A stretch of 64,000 bases of DNA from Mitsuaria sp. PDC51 (GTDB taxonomy: Bacteria; Pseudomonadota; Gammaproteobacteria; Burkholderiales; Burkholderiaceae_C), in the NCBI RefSeq assembly GCF_900113225.1, contig NZ_FOZE01000001.1, positions 1,426,001 through 1,490,000 of the forward strand, in the 5' to 3' direction. The position numbers and the translations under genes are program-made. Each line of letters starts with the position of its first letter. Position 1 is the first letter of the stretch. Positions 31,442 to 40,735 of this stretch are shown one piece after another. Under the pieces are notes generated by a model. It searched no databases. It was not told the origin of the DNA and was given only the letters and a program-made list of their open reading frames with translations.

Positions 31442-31546
31442 GGGGCAAAGCCTACTCCAAGCTGGCCCCAAGTCGATTCATTGAAATGAGAGACAGCCTC
31501 GGCCGCGGCGCTCAACTGCGGCCACCGGCCACGCCCATCAGCCCGT

Positions 31547-32023
31547 TCATTTGATGCGGCGGTCGTAGTGCCACGCTCGCAGCTTGGTGGCCGTGATGTC
31601 CTTGATCGCTGGATGGATCGGGTTGATGAGCACGTTCGATTCTTCGGGAACGATCACCGACGGCACCACCAGGAGCGGTGATTCGCCTTGCGTGAGCCAT
31701 GCGTCACCGATGTCCAACGAAACCCGTCCCTCGGGAATAGCGCTCCAACCCGGGTTCAGGTCTTCCGCCCGAAGAACGGACTTGCAGGCCCACACCTCCT
31801 CCGGCACGTCGATCCGAATGAGATAGCGATTGAGCGGGAGCGAGCCATCTTGCAGATGCACGACAGTTTCCAGGCAGGACAGGGAGGCGGTGACCGATGT
31901 GTAGACAACCGGACGCCCAGCACGATTCCAACGGCCGCCCGAGATTTCCGCGCCCTTGCCGCTGAGGTCCTCGGCCAGGTACTCGCGGGTGTCCGTCGCG
32001 ATCCGCCAGAGCTGGATGCTCAC
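31547..32023 (-). CDS. RES-domain toxin (NAD+ phosphorylase/hydrolase type)
   Basis: A 158-residue RES-family protein. Members (for example MbcT, Res) deplete NAD+. The family's conserved Arg, Tyr and Glu positions are visible: LWRIATDTREY, GGRWNRAGRPVVYTS and SLSCLETVVH, with R-x-R-Y-like substrate contacts inferred from the family. The start overlaps the antitoxin stop by four bases (ATGA), so the antitoxin is translated first and the toxin is coupled to it. Confidence 0.9.
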   Translation of the reverse strand: MSIQLWRIATDTREYLAEDLSGKGAEISGGRWNRAGRPVVYTSVTASLSCLETVVHLQDGSLPLNRYLIRIDVPEEVWACKSVLRAEDLNPGWSAIPEGRVSLDIGDAWLTQGESPLLVVPSVIVPEESNVLINPIHPAIKDITATKLRAWHYDRRIK

Positions 32024-32571
32024 GCGTAGGCTCCGCTCTGCATGCGCGCGATCAGGTTGGACACCAACTGCTGACCTTCCGCGGTATCCATGAAATCAGC
32101 GGGCTTCCTGCCGCCCAACGCCGGCAGCGGACGATCCAGCCACGTCGCGGTCCAGGCGGGTGCATCGAAGTCCGTCGGGTCGCCGGACTCCTCGACCATC
32201 GCCTGCACTTGGCCGACGAGGCGCGCCATGCCGATGACCTTCGAGCTTTCGTCCGGCGAGAGCAGCTTGTTCTCGCGGGCCTTGCGCTCAACGGTCGCAC
32301 GCGCCAGTCCGAGCGTGCCCAGAAACTTCTCCTTCGGCATCGCCATCTGCTTCGCGAGGTCTTCTACGACGCAGGGATGGATGCCCTGCTTGACGATGAC
32401 GACCCGTTCCATGGGCTCGGCGTAGAACAGGATCCGGTAGGTCTCGGCGTTCAGATGTTCCGTGCAGGCGAACGCCAATACCTTCCTGGTCGATGTGAGC
32501 CGTCCGCTCTGGGTGAGCGCCTTGGATGAGGTCTTCATTGCTTGGCGTGCTGCTGAAATCGACTTGGCCAT
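32020..32571 (-). CDS. Xre/MbcA/ParS-type antitoxin
   Basis: A 183-residue antitoxin. The central part is a helix-turn-helix-like region (LAKQMAMPKEKFLGTLGLARATVERKAREN), and the C-terminus is the MbcA/ParS toxin-binding domain (LLSPDESSKVIGMARLVGQVQAMV, then ALGGRKPADFMDTAEGQQLV). The start at 32571 has AAGGAG seven bases upstream; an ATG 11 codons earlier (32604) is less likely. Two inverted repeats before the start suit autoregulation. The first 40 residues are basic and variable. Confidence 0.9.
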   Translation of the reverse strand: MAKSISAARQAMKTSSKALTQSGRLTSTRKVLAFACTEHLNAETYRILFYAEPMERVVIVKQGIHPCVVEDLAKQMAMPKEKFLGTLGLARATVERKARENKLLSPDESSKVIGMARLVGQVQAMVEESGDPTDFDAPAWTATWLDRPLPALGGRKPADFMDTAEGQQLVSNLIARMQSGAYA

Positions 32572-32574
32572 GAT

Positions 32575-32610
32575 GCGCTCCTTCGAGCGCTCAGTATTGC
32601 TCATTTGAGC
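32575..32610. promoter_or_regulatory. Operator-like inverted repeats before the antitoxin
   Basis: Two inverted repeats: GCGCTC-N4-GAGCGC at 32575-32590, overlapping the antitoxin ribosome-binding site, and GCTCA-TT-TGAGC at 32599-32610. They share the GCTC/GAGC half-site. Such sites fit autorepression by the antitoxin. Confidence 0.6.
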
Positions 32611-32835
32611 GGGTAATGCATCCATGGCGGAGCCCGGTGGGAATGGCCAGCTAATTCCAGGGGGCGCGGAGCGGGGTAGGGAAGGGCTTGCTCGCATGAA
32701 GCAAGTGTTCTCCCTTCACCGATGGCGAGCCATCCGTCAAAGCTGCGCTGATGACGTCATGGGCGACGTGAGCGAGTGGGGCCGCCGACTGGAATCAGTG
32801 GGGATATGTCCACAGCACTTGCCGCGCGCGTCCCC

Positions 32836-34872
32836 TCAATCCGCCCCAATCCTTCGCCCCAACACCTCCTGGATCGTCCGCGTCAGCGCCCCCAGTTCGA
32901 TCGGCTTGGCGACATACCCCTGGAACCCCGCCGCCAGCCCCTCCTGCCGGTCCGCGACCATCGCGAAGGCCGTCAGCGCCAGCGCCGGCAACTCCTCCGC
33001 GCTGCCGCCCGGCAGCTGCCTCACCGCCCGGATCAGCGAGCGGCCATCCATCTCCGGCATGCCGATGTCGGACACCAGCAGGTCGAAGCGCTCGCCGTCC
33101 GTCAGGCGCGACAGCACCTCCGCCGCGCTGCCCGCGACGCTGACCTTCGCGCCCAGCCGGCTCAGCGCCACCTGGCCCACTTCGCGCGCGTCCTCCTCGT
33201 CGTCGACCAGCAGCACCCGCACGCCCGACAGCGTCTCCTCCGAGAGCTCCACCGGCGCCGCGCTCGGCGGCGGCGGCAGGGCCTGGTCGGCCAGCATCGG
33301 CAGGCGCAGCTCGAAGCAGGCGCCGCCGCCCGGGCCGGGACTGGCGGCGCTGATGCGGCCCTTGTGCAACTGCGCGATCGCGCGCGCGATCGCCAGGCCC
33401 AGGCCGAGGCCGCCGACCTTGCGCGTGGACGAGCCGTCCTCCTGCCGCAGCCGGTCGAAGACGTAGGGCAGGAATTCCGGCGAGATGCCGCGCCCGGTGT
33501 CCTGCACGCGCAGCAGCGCCTCGCCGTCCGCGACCTCGACCTGCACGTCCACGCGTCCGCCGCCGTCGGTGAACTTGATCGCGTTGCCGATCAGGTTGGT
33601 CAGCACCTGCGCCAGCCGCTGCGCGTCGCCGGCGATCCACACCGGCTCGGGCGCGGCGCAGTTCAGCGCGACGCCCTTGCCCTGCGCCTCGTGCAGCGCG
33701 CCCAGCACCGACTCCGAGGCCAGCGCCGACAGGTCCAGCGGCGCCGTCTGCAGCACCAGCTTGCCGGCGGCCACCGCGCTCATGTCGAGCAGGTCGTTGA
33801 TCATCCGGCCCTGCAGCTGCGCATTGCGCCGGATCACCGCCGCGGCCTTGCCCAGCATCGGATGCGCGTCCGAGAAATTAGACAGGATGTCCGCCCAGCC
33901 GGTGATCGCGCTCAGCGGCGAGCGCAGCTCGTGCGACAGCACCGCCAGGAACTGGTCCTTCAGCTCGTTGGCCCGCTCCGCCTCCTCCTTGCCCTGGCGC
34001 AGCGCCTGCTGCGCCTCGTAGGCCGGCGTGGAGTCGCGGATGATCTTCGAGAACCCGGTCAGCGCGCCCGACGCGCTGAACAGCGGCGTCACCACGCCCT
34101 CGGCGCGCAGCCGCGTGCCGTCCTGGCGCATCAGCCAGCGGTCATCCCGGGCCGAGCCCTGCGTCAGCGCGAGCGCCAGCTCGTTCTCGAGCACGTCCGC
34201 GGCGCGGTCCTCCGGCGTCAGCAGGATTTCCGCCGACATGCCCCGCACCGCCTCCAGCGCATGGCCGAAGATCGTGCCGGCGGCGCGGTTCCAGTCGCGG
34301 ATCCGGCCCTCGGCGTCGAGCAGGATGACCGCATGGTCCTGCAGCGAATCCACCACCCGCGCATACAGCGCGTCGGCCTCGCGCAGCTGCGCCTCGACCT
34401 GCCGCTGCGCGTCGCGCTGGCGCACCTCGCGCAGCGCGCGGTCGATGGCCACCGGCAGCCGCGCCAGGCGGCCCTTCATGACGTAGTCGGTGGCGCCGCG
34501 CTTGAGCAGCTCCACCGTGTTCTCCTCGCCGATCACGCCCGACACGAAGATGAAGGGCGTGCCCGGCACCAGCCGCTGCGCCAGCGCCAGCGCCTCCGCG
34601 CCGGTGAAGCCCGGCAGCTGGTAGTCCGACAGGATCAGGTCGAAGCGCTGCGTCTCCAGCGCGCCCAGCAGTCCCGGCTCGTCCTTCACCCAGGTCACGC
34701 GCGCCCGCGGATGCGTGGTCTCCAGCGAGGCCAGCAGCAGCTCCGCGTCGAAAGTGGAATCCTCCAGCAGCAGGATCTCCAGCGGCGGCGCGCCAGCCGC
34801 GATGGCGGATGCGGCGCTCGTCGGCGCACCGGACGGGGGAAGGGGCGCGGAATCGGCCATCGCGTCATTCAT
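32836..34872 (-). CDS. Hybrid sensor kinase: REC-PAS-HisKA-HATPase-REC
   Basis: A 678-residue soluble hybrid histidine kinase. An N-terminal receiver (residues 31-145; Asp83, Lys133) precedes a PAS domain (about 170-285, VVDSLQDHAVILLDAEGRIRDWN). Then come HisKA with LSHELRSPL (His314), the HATPase (about 420-535; NLIGNAIKF, VGGLGLGLAI) and a C-terminal receiver (VLLVDDEEDAR, LLVSDIGMPEMDG, Asp near 606). No membrane segment is seen. It is the last gene of the phytochrome operon, overlapping the response regulator by eight bases. No HPt or DNA-binding partner is in the window. Confidence 0.93.
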   Translation of the reverse strand: MNDAMADSAPLPPSGAPTSAASAIAAGAPPLEILLLEDSTFDAELLLASLETTHPRARVTWVKDEPGLLGALETQRFDLILSDYQLPGFTGAEALALAQRLVPGTPFIFVSGVIGEENTVELLKRGATDYVMKGRLARLPVAIDRALREVRQRDAQRQVEAQLREADALYARVVDSLQDHAVILLDAEGRIRDWNRAAGTIFGHALEAVRGMSAEILLTPEDRAADVLENELALALTQGSARDDRWLMRQDGTRLRAEGVVTPLFSASGALTGFSKIIRDSTPAYEAQQALRQGKEEAERANELKDQFLAVLSHELRSPLSAITGWADILSNFSDAHPMLGKAAAVIRRNAQLQGRMINDLLDMSAVAAGKLVLQTAPLDLSALASESVLGALHEAQGKGVALNCAAPEPVWIAGDAQRLAQVLTNLIGNAIKFTDGGGRVDVQVEVADGEALLRVQDTGRGISPEFLPYVFDRLRQEDGSSTRKVGGLGLGLAIARAIAQLHKGRISAASPGPGGGACFELRLPMLADQALPPPPSAAPVELSEETLSGVRVLLVDDEEDAREVGQVALSRLGAKVSVAGSAAEVLSRLTDGERFDLLVSDIGMPEMDGRSLIRAVRQLPGGSAEELPALALTAFAMVADRQEGLAAGFQGYVAKPIELGALTRTIQEVLGRRIGAD

Positions 34873-35323
34873 AGCGCCGCGCGGCGCGCAGCGAGCCCGG
34901 TGGCGGCTCGTTCAGCACCGCCCAGAACACGCCCAGGTCGGCGATCGCGGCGACGAACTGCTTGAAGTCCACCGGCTTGACCACGTAGGCATTCACCCCC
35001 AGCGCATAGCTCTGCACCACGTCCGACTCCGTCTGCGACGAGGTCAGCATCACCACCGGGATGCTCTTGAGCGCCTCGGTGGCGCGCACCGCCTTGAGCA
35101 CTTCCAGCCCGTTGACCTTGGGCAGTTTCAGGTCGAGCAGGATGACCGCCGGATTGCCCTCGGCGCGGTCGGCATGGGCGCCTTCGCGGTTGAGGTAGTC
35201 CAGCGCCTCGGCGCCGTCGCGCACGATGATCACCTCGTTGGCGAGCTGGCTGCGTTCGAGCGCGACCAGCGTCAGCTCGAGGTCGCGGGCGTCGTCTTCG
35301 ACAAGCAGGATGGGCTTGAGCAT
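34865..35323 (-). CDS. Single-domain response regulator (Rcp1-like)
   Basis: A 152-residue stand-alone receiver with an acidic pocket (VEDDARD), Asp64 in ILLDLKLPKVNG and Lys116 in YVVKPVDFKQF. Its long beta4-alpha4 region and C-terminal extension match Rcp1/BphR regulators paired with bacteriophytochromes. It lies 11 bp after bphP and overlaps the hybrid kinase by eight bases, so all are probably cotranscribed. It likely takes phosphate from BphP; the output is unknown. Confidence 0.93.
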   Translation of the reverse strand: MLKPILLVEDDARDLELTLVALERSQLANEVIIVRDGAEALDYLNREGAHADRAEGNPAVILLDLKLPKVNGLEVLKAVRATEALKSIPVVMLTSSQTESDVVQSYALGVNAYVVKPVDFKQFVAAIADLGVFWAVLNEPPPGSLRAARRYE

Positions 35324-35334
35324 GGCGTTCGGCT

Positions 35335-37704
35335 TCAGGAATCAGGAGAGAGGGAATCGGCGGCGCGAGGCGCCCCTGCGCCGCCGGGGGACAGTGATCG
35401 GTGGGTGTCGGTGTCGATGTTGGCCTCGGCCGCCGCGTCGCCCTCGGGCGCCTGGGCCTCCTGCATCGCGCGCGTGGGCAGGGTGAAGCTGAAGCGGGCG
35501 CCGCGCTCGGGCTCGCCCCAGGCGTCGACCTGGCCGCCATGGCGCTCGACGATGCGCCGCACGCTGGCCAGGCCGATGCCGGTGCCCTCGAAGCTCTCGC
35601 TCTGGTGCAGTCGCTGGAACACGCCGAACAGCTTGCCCACGTACTTCATCTGGAAGCCCACGCCGTTGTCGGCGATGCTCAGGCCCACGCCGGTCTCGTC
35701 CTCGACGGCGCTGATCTCGATGCGCGCGACCTCGCGCGGACGCGTGTACTTCACCGCGTTGGCCACCAGGTTGCGCACGGCCACCTGCAGCAGCACCGGG
35801 TCGCCCCACAGCCGCGGCAGCGGCCGCTGGATCACCCAGTCGATGCGGCGGTCCTTGTTCATCGCGTTCTGCTCGGCCACCAGGTCGTCGATCATGGGGC
35901 CGGTGTGGATGGACGCGTGCTTGATCGCCGAGCGTCCCATCCGCGAGAAGTCCAGCAGCGCGTCCACCAACTGCCCGGCATGGGCGGAGGCCTCCTTCAC
36001 ATGCGCGAGGTAGCGCTGCGAGCGGGCCGACAGCCCCTGGCCCTCCATCTCCAGCACCAGGTCGACGAAGCCCGCGATGTGGCGCATCGGCGCGCGCAGG
36101 TCATGCGACACGGTGTAGGAAAAGGCTTCCAGCTCCTTGTTCACGCGGCCGAGCTCCATGGCCACCTCGGCCATCTCCTCGGCGCGGCGCAGCACCACGC
36201 CGATCAGCGCCTGCCGCAGCTCCTGCACCGCATGGACCTCGCCCGAGGTCCAGGGCAGCGAGCGGCCGCCGACCTGCTCCTTCCAGCTCGAGAAGCTGCG
36301 GCGCGGATGCAGCCGCGTGTCGCGCTCCGTCGTGGGCGTCTTGTGCGGATTGCCGGCCCACACCACGGTCTGCACGATCTCGGGACGGAACCACACGATG
36401 TGATGGCGATGCAGCCGGGAGATCGAGATCGCCAGCACGCCCGCGGTGCCGGCCAGCGCCGTCGCCAGCGACGGCGGCACGTCCAGCGCCAGGCGGTCGC
36501 TGTGCCAGACCGGGTCGGCGCGATTGGCCAGCCACTGGCCCAGCGTCAGCAGCGTCTCGCGGTCCGGCGTCTCGCCCACCGACCAGCAGCTGTCGTTCAG
36601 GATCACCGCCGCGCCGCAGGCCCGGCCCAGTCGCAGCAGCGGCCCCGGTTCCTCCACCAGGCGCTGCAGCGTCGCGTCGCTGTCCGCCAGGTGCGCGACG
36701 ATCGCCAGTGTCAGCTGGCGCAGGCGCAGCTGCTCGGTGACCTGCTCGTTCTCTTCCTTCGCCTCGATCTGCAGCGACAGCAGCTGCCCCAGGTGCTCGC
36801 AGGCCATGCGCGTCTGCCAGGACAGCTGGCGCGGCGCGTGGTCGTGGCAGGACACCAGCCCCCACAGCTGTCCGCGCACGATGATGGACACCGACATCGA
36901 CGCCAGCGTCCGCATGTTGCGCATGTATTCGAGGTGGACCGGCGACACGCTGCGCAGCGCGGCCTGGGACAAGTCCAGCGCCGTCCCGTCGCGGCCGTCG
37001 ACGAAGCGCACCGGCACCGGCTCGTAATGGGCGTCGGCGATCAGGCGGATGTGATTGAGGCGGTACAGCTCGCGCGCCTGCGGCGGGATGTCCGAGGCCG
37101 GAAAGCGGTGGCCGGCATAGGCGTCGTAGCCGCCGTCGAGCGCCTCGGCGAGCACCTCGCCATGGCCCTCGGCATCGAAGCGGTAGGCCAGGCAGCGGCC
37201 GAAGCCGGTCAGGCGCTTCATCTCCGCGACCACCACCCGGCACAGCTCGTCCACCGCGGCGGTGCGCTGCATCATCGGCACCAGGTGCCGGGCCAGGCTG
37301 TAGATCGGCGCGCGGTTGCCGCTCTCCTCGACGTCGGCCTCCAGCTCGAAATAACCGCGCTCGCCGAGCCGATGGCCCGACACATGCAGGCGACGCCCCC
37401 CGATCACCAACGTGCCGCAGGACACCGGGCCCTCGCCGTCGATCCACGCATGGCGGGCCGCGCGTACCGGATCGAGCACGCCCTCGATGCGCGCCGGCAG
37501 CAGGTCGCCCGACTCCGGCAGCAGCGTGCGCCAGTTCTCGCTGTAGGCGACCAGCGCGCCATCGCGCCAGTCCACCGCGACCAGCCAGCCGTGTGGCTGG
37601 ATCGCGCCGGGGATGCGGATCGGCTCATTGGCGCACTGCGCCATCTGGCGGTCCATCGACGTCGGCGACGGCCCCTGGCCCAAGGTGGCGACGTCCCCGT
37701 TCAT
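35335..37704 (-). CDS. bphP: Bacteriophytochrome histidine kinase
   Basis: A 789-residue red/far-red photoreceptor kinase. Cys24 in MAQCANEPIRIPGAIQPHG is at the place where biliverdin is attached in bacteriophytochromes. Domains follow in order: PAS (to about 125), GAF with HRFPASDIPPQARELY, PHY with the tongue motif HPRRSFSSWKEQV, HisKA with TVSHDLRAPMRH, and HATPase. All key chromophore residues expected by eye are present. The start overlaps the heme oxygenase stop by four bases, coupling apoprotein to biliverdin synthesis. Confidence 0.96.
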   Translation of the reverse strand: MNGDVATLGQGPSPTSMDRQMAQCANEPIRIPGAIQPHGWLVAVDWRDGALVAYSENWRTLLPESGDLLPARIEGVLDPVRAARHAWIDGEGPVSCGTLVIGGRRLHVSGHRLGERGYFELEADVEESGNRAPIYSLARHLVPMMQRTAAVDELCRVVVAEMKRLTGFGRCLAYRFDAEGHGEVLAEALDGGYDAYAGHRFPASDIPPQARELYRLNHIRLIADAHYEPVPVRFVDGRDGTALDLSQAALRSVSPVHLEYMRNMRTLASMSVSIIVRGQLWGLVSCHDHAPRQLSWQTRMACEHLGQLLSLQIEAKEENEQVTEQLRLRQLTLAIVAHLADSDATLQRLVEEPGPLLRLGRACGAAVILNDSCWSVGETPDRETLLTLGQWLANRADPVWHSDRLALDVPPSLATALAGTAGVLAISISRLHRHHIVWFRPEIVQTVVWAGNPHKTPTTERDTRLHPRRSFSSWKEQVGGRSLPWTSGEVHAVQELRQALIGVVLRRAEEMAEVAMELGRVNKELEAFSYTVSHDLRAPMRHIAGFVDLVLEMEGQGLSARSQRYLAHVKEASAHAGQLVDALLDFSRMGRSAIKHASIHTGPMIDDLVAEQNAMNKDRRIDWVIQRPLPRLWGDPVLLQVAVRNLVANAVKYTRPREVARIEISAVEDETGVGLSIADNGVGFQMKYVGKLFGVFQRLHQSESFEGTGIGLASVRRIVERHGGQVDAWGEPERGARFSFTLPTRAMQEAQAPEGDAAAEANIDTDTHRSLSPGGAGAPRAADSLSPDS

Positions 37705-38408
37705 TGCGGGGTTGCGACCGACGTGGCCGCGGCGGTCGAAACGAATGACATCGACGGAGCGGTCGGAGCGGTCGCTGCGACCGGCAGGTCCGGCGCCGCG
37801 GCGCCCACGGACTCGAAGGTCTCGATCAGCGCCTGGAAGGTCTGGACGGCCGCGCGGCAGGCGGCGTTGCGATCTGTCTCCTCGGCGCCGGCCTGCGCAT
37901 CGGCGAGCTGTCGGAACTCGCGCCACATCGCGCCGGTGCGCTCGCCGAAGCCGTGGAAATAGGCGGCGCCGCGCTCCGGGGTCAGGCCGTGCCGCGCGAG
38001 CAGCATCGGCGTCAGCACCTGGCCGCCCAGCGCCGAGCCCTCCAGCACGTACAGCGAGCCGAAGGCGGCGGCCGGGCTGTCCAGTCGCAGCCGGTGCTGC
38101 GAGGCCCGGGCCGCGGCGCGCATCGTGTCGTCGTGGGGGAGCGCGAGCACGGCCAGGTCGTGCGCGGCGAACGGGGCGCGCCGGCGCGCGTCGAACCACG
38201 GCCGCAGCGACTCGGGCAGCGCGTGGCGCACGCGCTGTTCCCAGAGCTGAAGGAATTCATGGAAGCCGCGCAGGATCCGACCGTAGCGTGCGAGCGGCAT
38301 CGGCGCCCCGAGCCGGAGCAGCGCCTCGATCTCGTCGTGCAGGGGGGCGGTGCAGCGGCGCAGGCGGGGCAGCAACTCGGTGGAAATGGGAGCGTCGGTC
38401 GTCGTCAT
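37701..38408 (-). CDS. bphO: Biliverdin-producing heme oxygenase
   Basis: Cleaves heme to biliverdin IX-alpha, iron and CO, supplying the phytochrome chromophore. The 235-residue protein has the proximal histidine in CTAPLHDEIEAL (His24) and the distal-helix region LYVLEGSALGGQVL. The last 30 residues are an Ala/Thr-rich tail. It leads the bphO-bphP-regulator-kinase operon. A possible promoter lies upstream: CATAAT at 38482-38487 with TTTGCC 15 bp further out on the minus strand. Confidence 0.92.
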   Translation of the reverse strand: MTTTDAPISTELLPRLRRCTAPLHDEIEALLRLGAPMPLARYGRILRGFHEFLQLWEQRVRHALPESLRPWFDARRRAPFAAHDLAVLALPHDDTMRAAARASQHRLRLDSPAAAFGSLYVLEGSALGGQVLTPMLLARHGLTPERGAAYFHGFGERTGAMWREFRQLADAQAGAEETDRNAACRAAVQTFQALIETFESVGAAAPDLPVAATAPTAPSMSFVSTAAATSVATPQ

Positions 38409-38700
38409 GGAACTCGGCGGGCGGTCGGGCGCGCGGACGGCGGGGGCGGCGCGAGGGCCGGACCCGGTCGCCAAGGCGCGGATTATGGTCAGAAAGGCGC
38501 AGGGCAAAGATCCGTCCCGACCCGGGGTGGAATCGCCGTCCCCCCATTCCGGTGGCAGCCTGAAGCGTCGTTCGTTCCTCGGCGCGCCGAAGATGGCGAG
38601 GGCACGGGAATTGCCAACAGAGGGCCATGCCTGCCCGTCGAGCGCCGCTGGCGCGCATGTACGGGAACTTCTCCATGGACCTCTTGCCGCAGGGTTTGCC

Positions 38701-39075
38701 ATGCAACCGTACGCCGTCATCGTCGACGACAACCTCGAATCCAGCGAGACGCTGGCCATCCTTCTGGAGCTGGAGGGCTACACCGCCGCCACCGCCGCGA
38801 CCCTGGCCGAGGCGCGCGCCCGCATTGCCGCGCGGCGGCCGGACGCGCTGATCCTGGACCGGGCACTGCCGGACGGGCAGGGCATGGACTTCGTCAGCGA
38901 GGCGCTCAGCGGTGGTCCGATGACGATCGTCATGCTGACCGGTACCTCGGATCCGGGCGATGCCGCCGAGGCGATCCGGCGCGGCGCCAGCGCCTACCTG
39001 GTCAAGCCCGCCACCATCCAGCAGCTCAAGGCGGTGCTGGACGAGGCGCAGCAGGGCGTGCGTCAGGCTGCCTGA
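38701..39075 (+). CDS. Single-domain response regulator, divergent from bphO
   Basis: A 124-residue receiver: VIVDDNLESSE (acidic pair), Asp53 in LILDRALPDGQG and Lys102 in AYLVKPATIQQL. There is no output domain. It is divergent from the phytochrome operon across 292 bp and may be another target of its kinases. The start at 38701 opens the first beta-strand; the frame is open upstream but unlike any receiver. The 292-bp gap 38409-38700 holds only the possible bphO promoter. Confidence 0.87.
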   Translation: MQPYAVIVDDNLESSETLAILLELEGYTAATAATLAEARARIAARRPDALILDRALPDGQGMDFVSEALSGGPMTIVMLTGTSDPGDAAEAIRRGASAYLVKPATIQQLKAVLDEAQQGVRQAA

Positions 39076-39254
39076 ACCTGGCGCGACGCCGTCTGGGAAG
39101 GCCTCGGTGCGGGGCCGTCGCAGGACGGTGACGTGTCGGGGTATGGGGGAGGGGTTTTCGCGGCCTGCCGGGAAAATCTCTCCCCCATGCTGGCGCAGAG
39201 AGATGGCAGGAAGGTAGCGCTTCAACAAGCACCGAGCGCCGTGGGGAGTGAGAA

Positions 39255-39293
39255 GACCCTCACCCCTCCCTCTCCCGCAAGCGGGAGAGGGTG
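39255..39293. repeat. Palindromic intergenic repeat, type I copy 4
   Basis: CCCTCTCCCGC (39268-39278) and GCGGGAGAGGG (39281-39291) with an AA loop, preceded by GACCCTCACCCCT. In reverse complement it matches the copy at 2060-2099 apart from one inserted base. It lies in the 319-bp gap between convergent genes (39076-39394), which otherwise holds the type II copy and a weak ATCTCTC/GAGAGAT hairpin at 39176-39204. Confidence 0.85.
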
Positions 39294-39332
39294 AAACTCC
39301 CCCCGTCCTCTCGCACGCACAAGGGGCACATT

Positions 39333-39375
39333 CATCCCCTCGCCCCCAGAGGGGGAGAGGGTTAGGGTGAGGGGG
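39333..39375. repeat. Palindromic intergenic repeat, type II copy 2
   Basis: The exact reverse complement of the 43 bases at 1936-1978. It is paired with a type I copy 40 bp away, as at the first locus, but the whole pair is inverted. It lies 19 bp from the dctD stop. Confidence 0.87.
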
Positions 39376-39394
39376 TTCCCCCTCGTTCGACGTG

Positions 39395-40727
<1,333 letters not shown>

Positions 40728-40735
<8 letters not shown>

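Noticed and set aside
32572-32835. Possible small gene or RNA between the antitoxin and the hybrid kinase
   Set aside because: Apart from the two inverted repeats near the antitoxin and a chance TGACGTCA, I see no coding or structural signal.
37705-38199. Upstream extension of the bacteriophytochrome frame
   Set aside because: It overlaps bphO in another frame and is Arg/Ala-rich; the start at 37704 places the biliverdin cysteine at residue 24 as in known bacteriophytochromes.
39076-39394. Possible small gene in the 319-bp gap
   Set aside because: The gap consists largely of palindromic repeats, and no frame with a ribosome-binding site and coherent sequence is seen.
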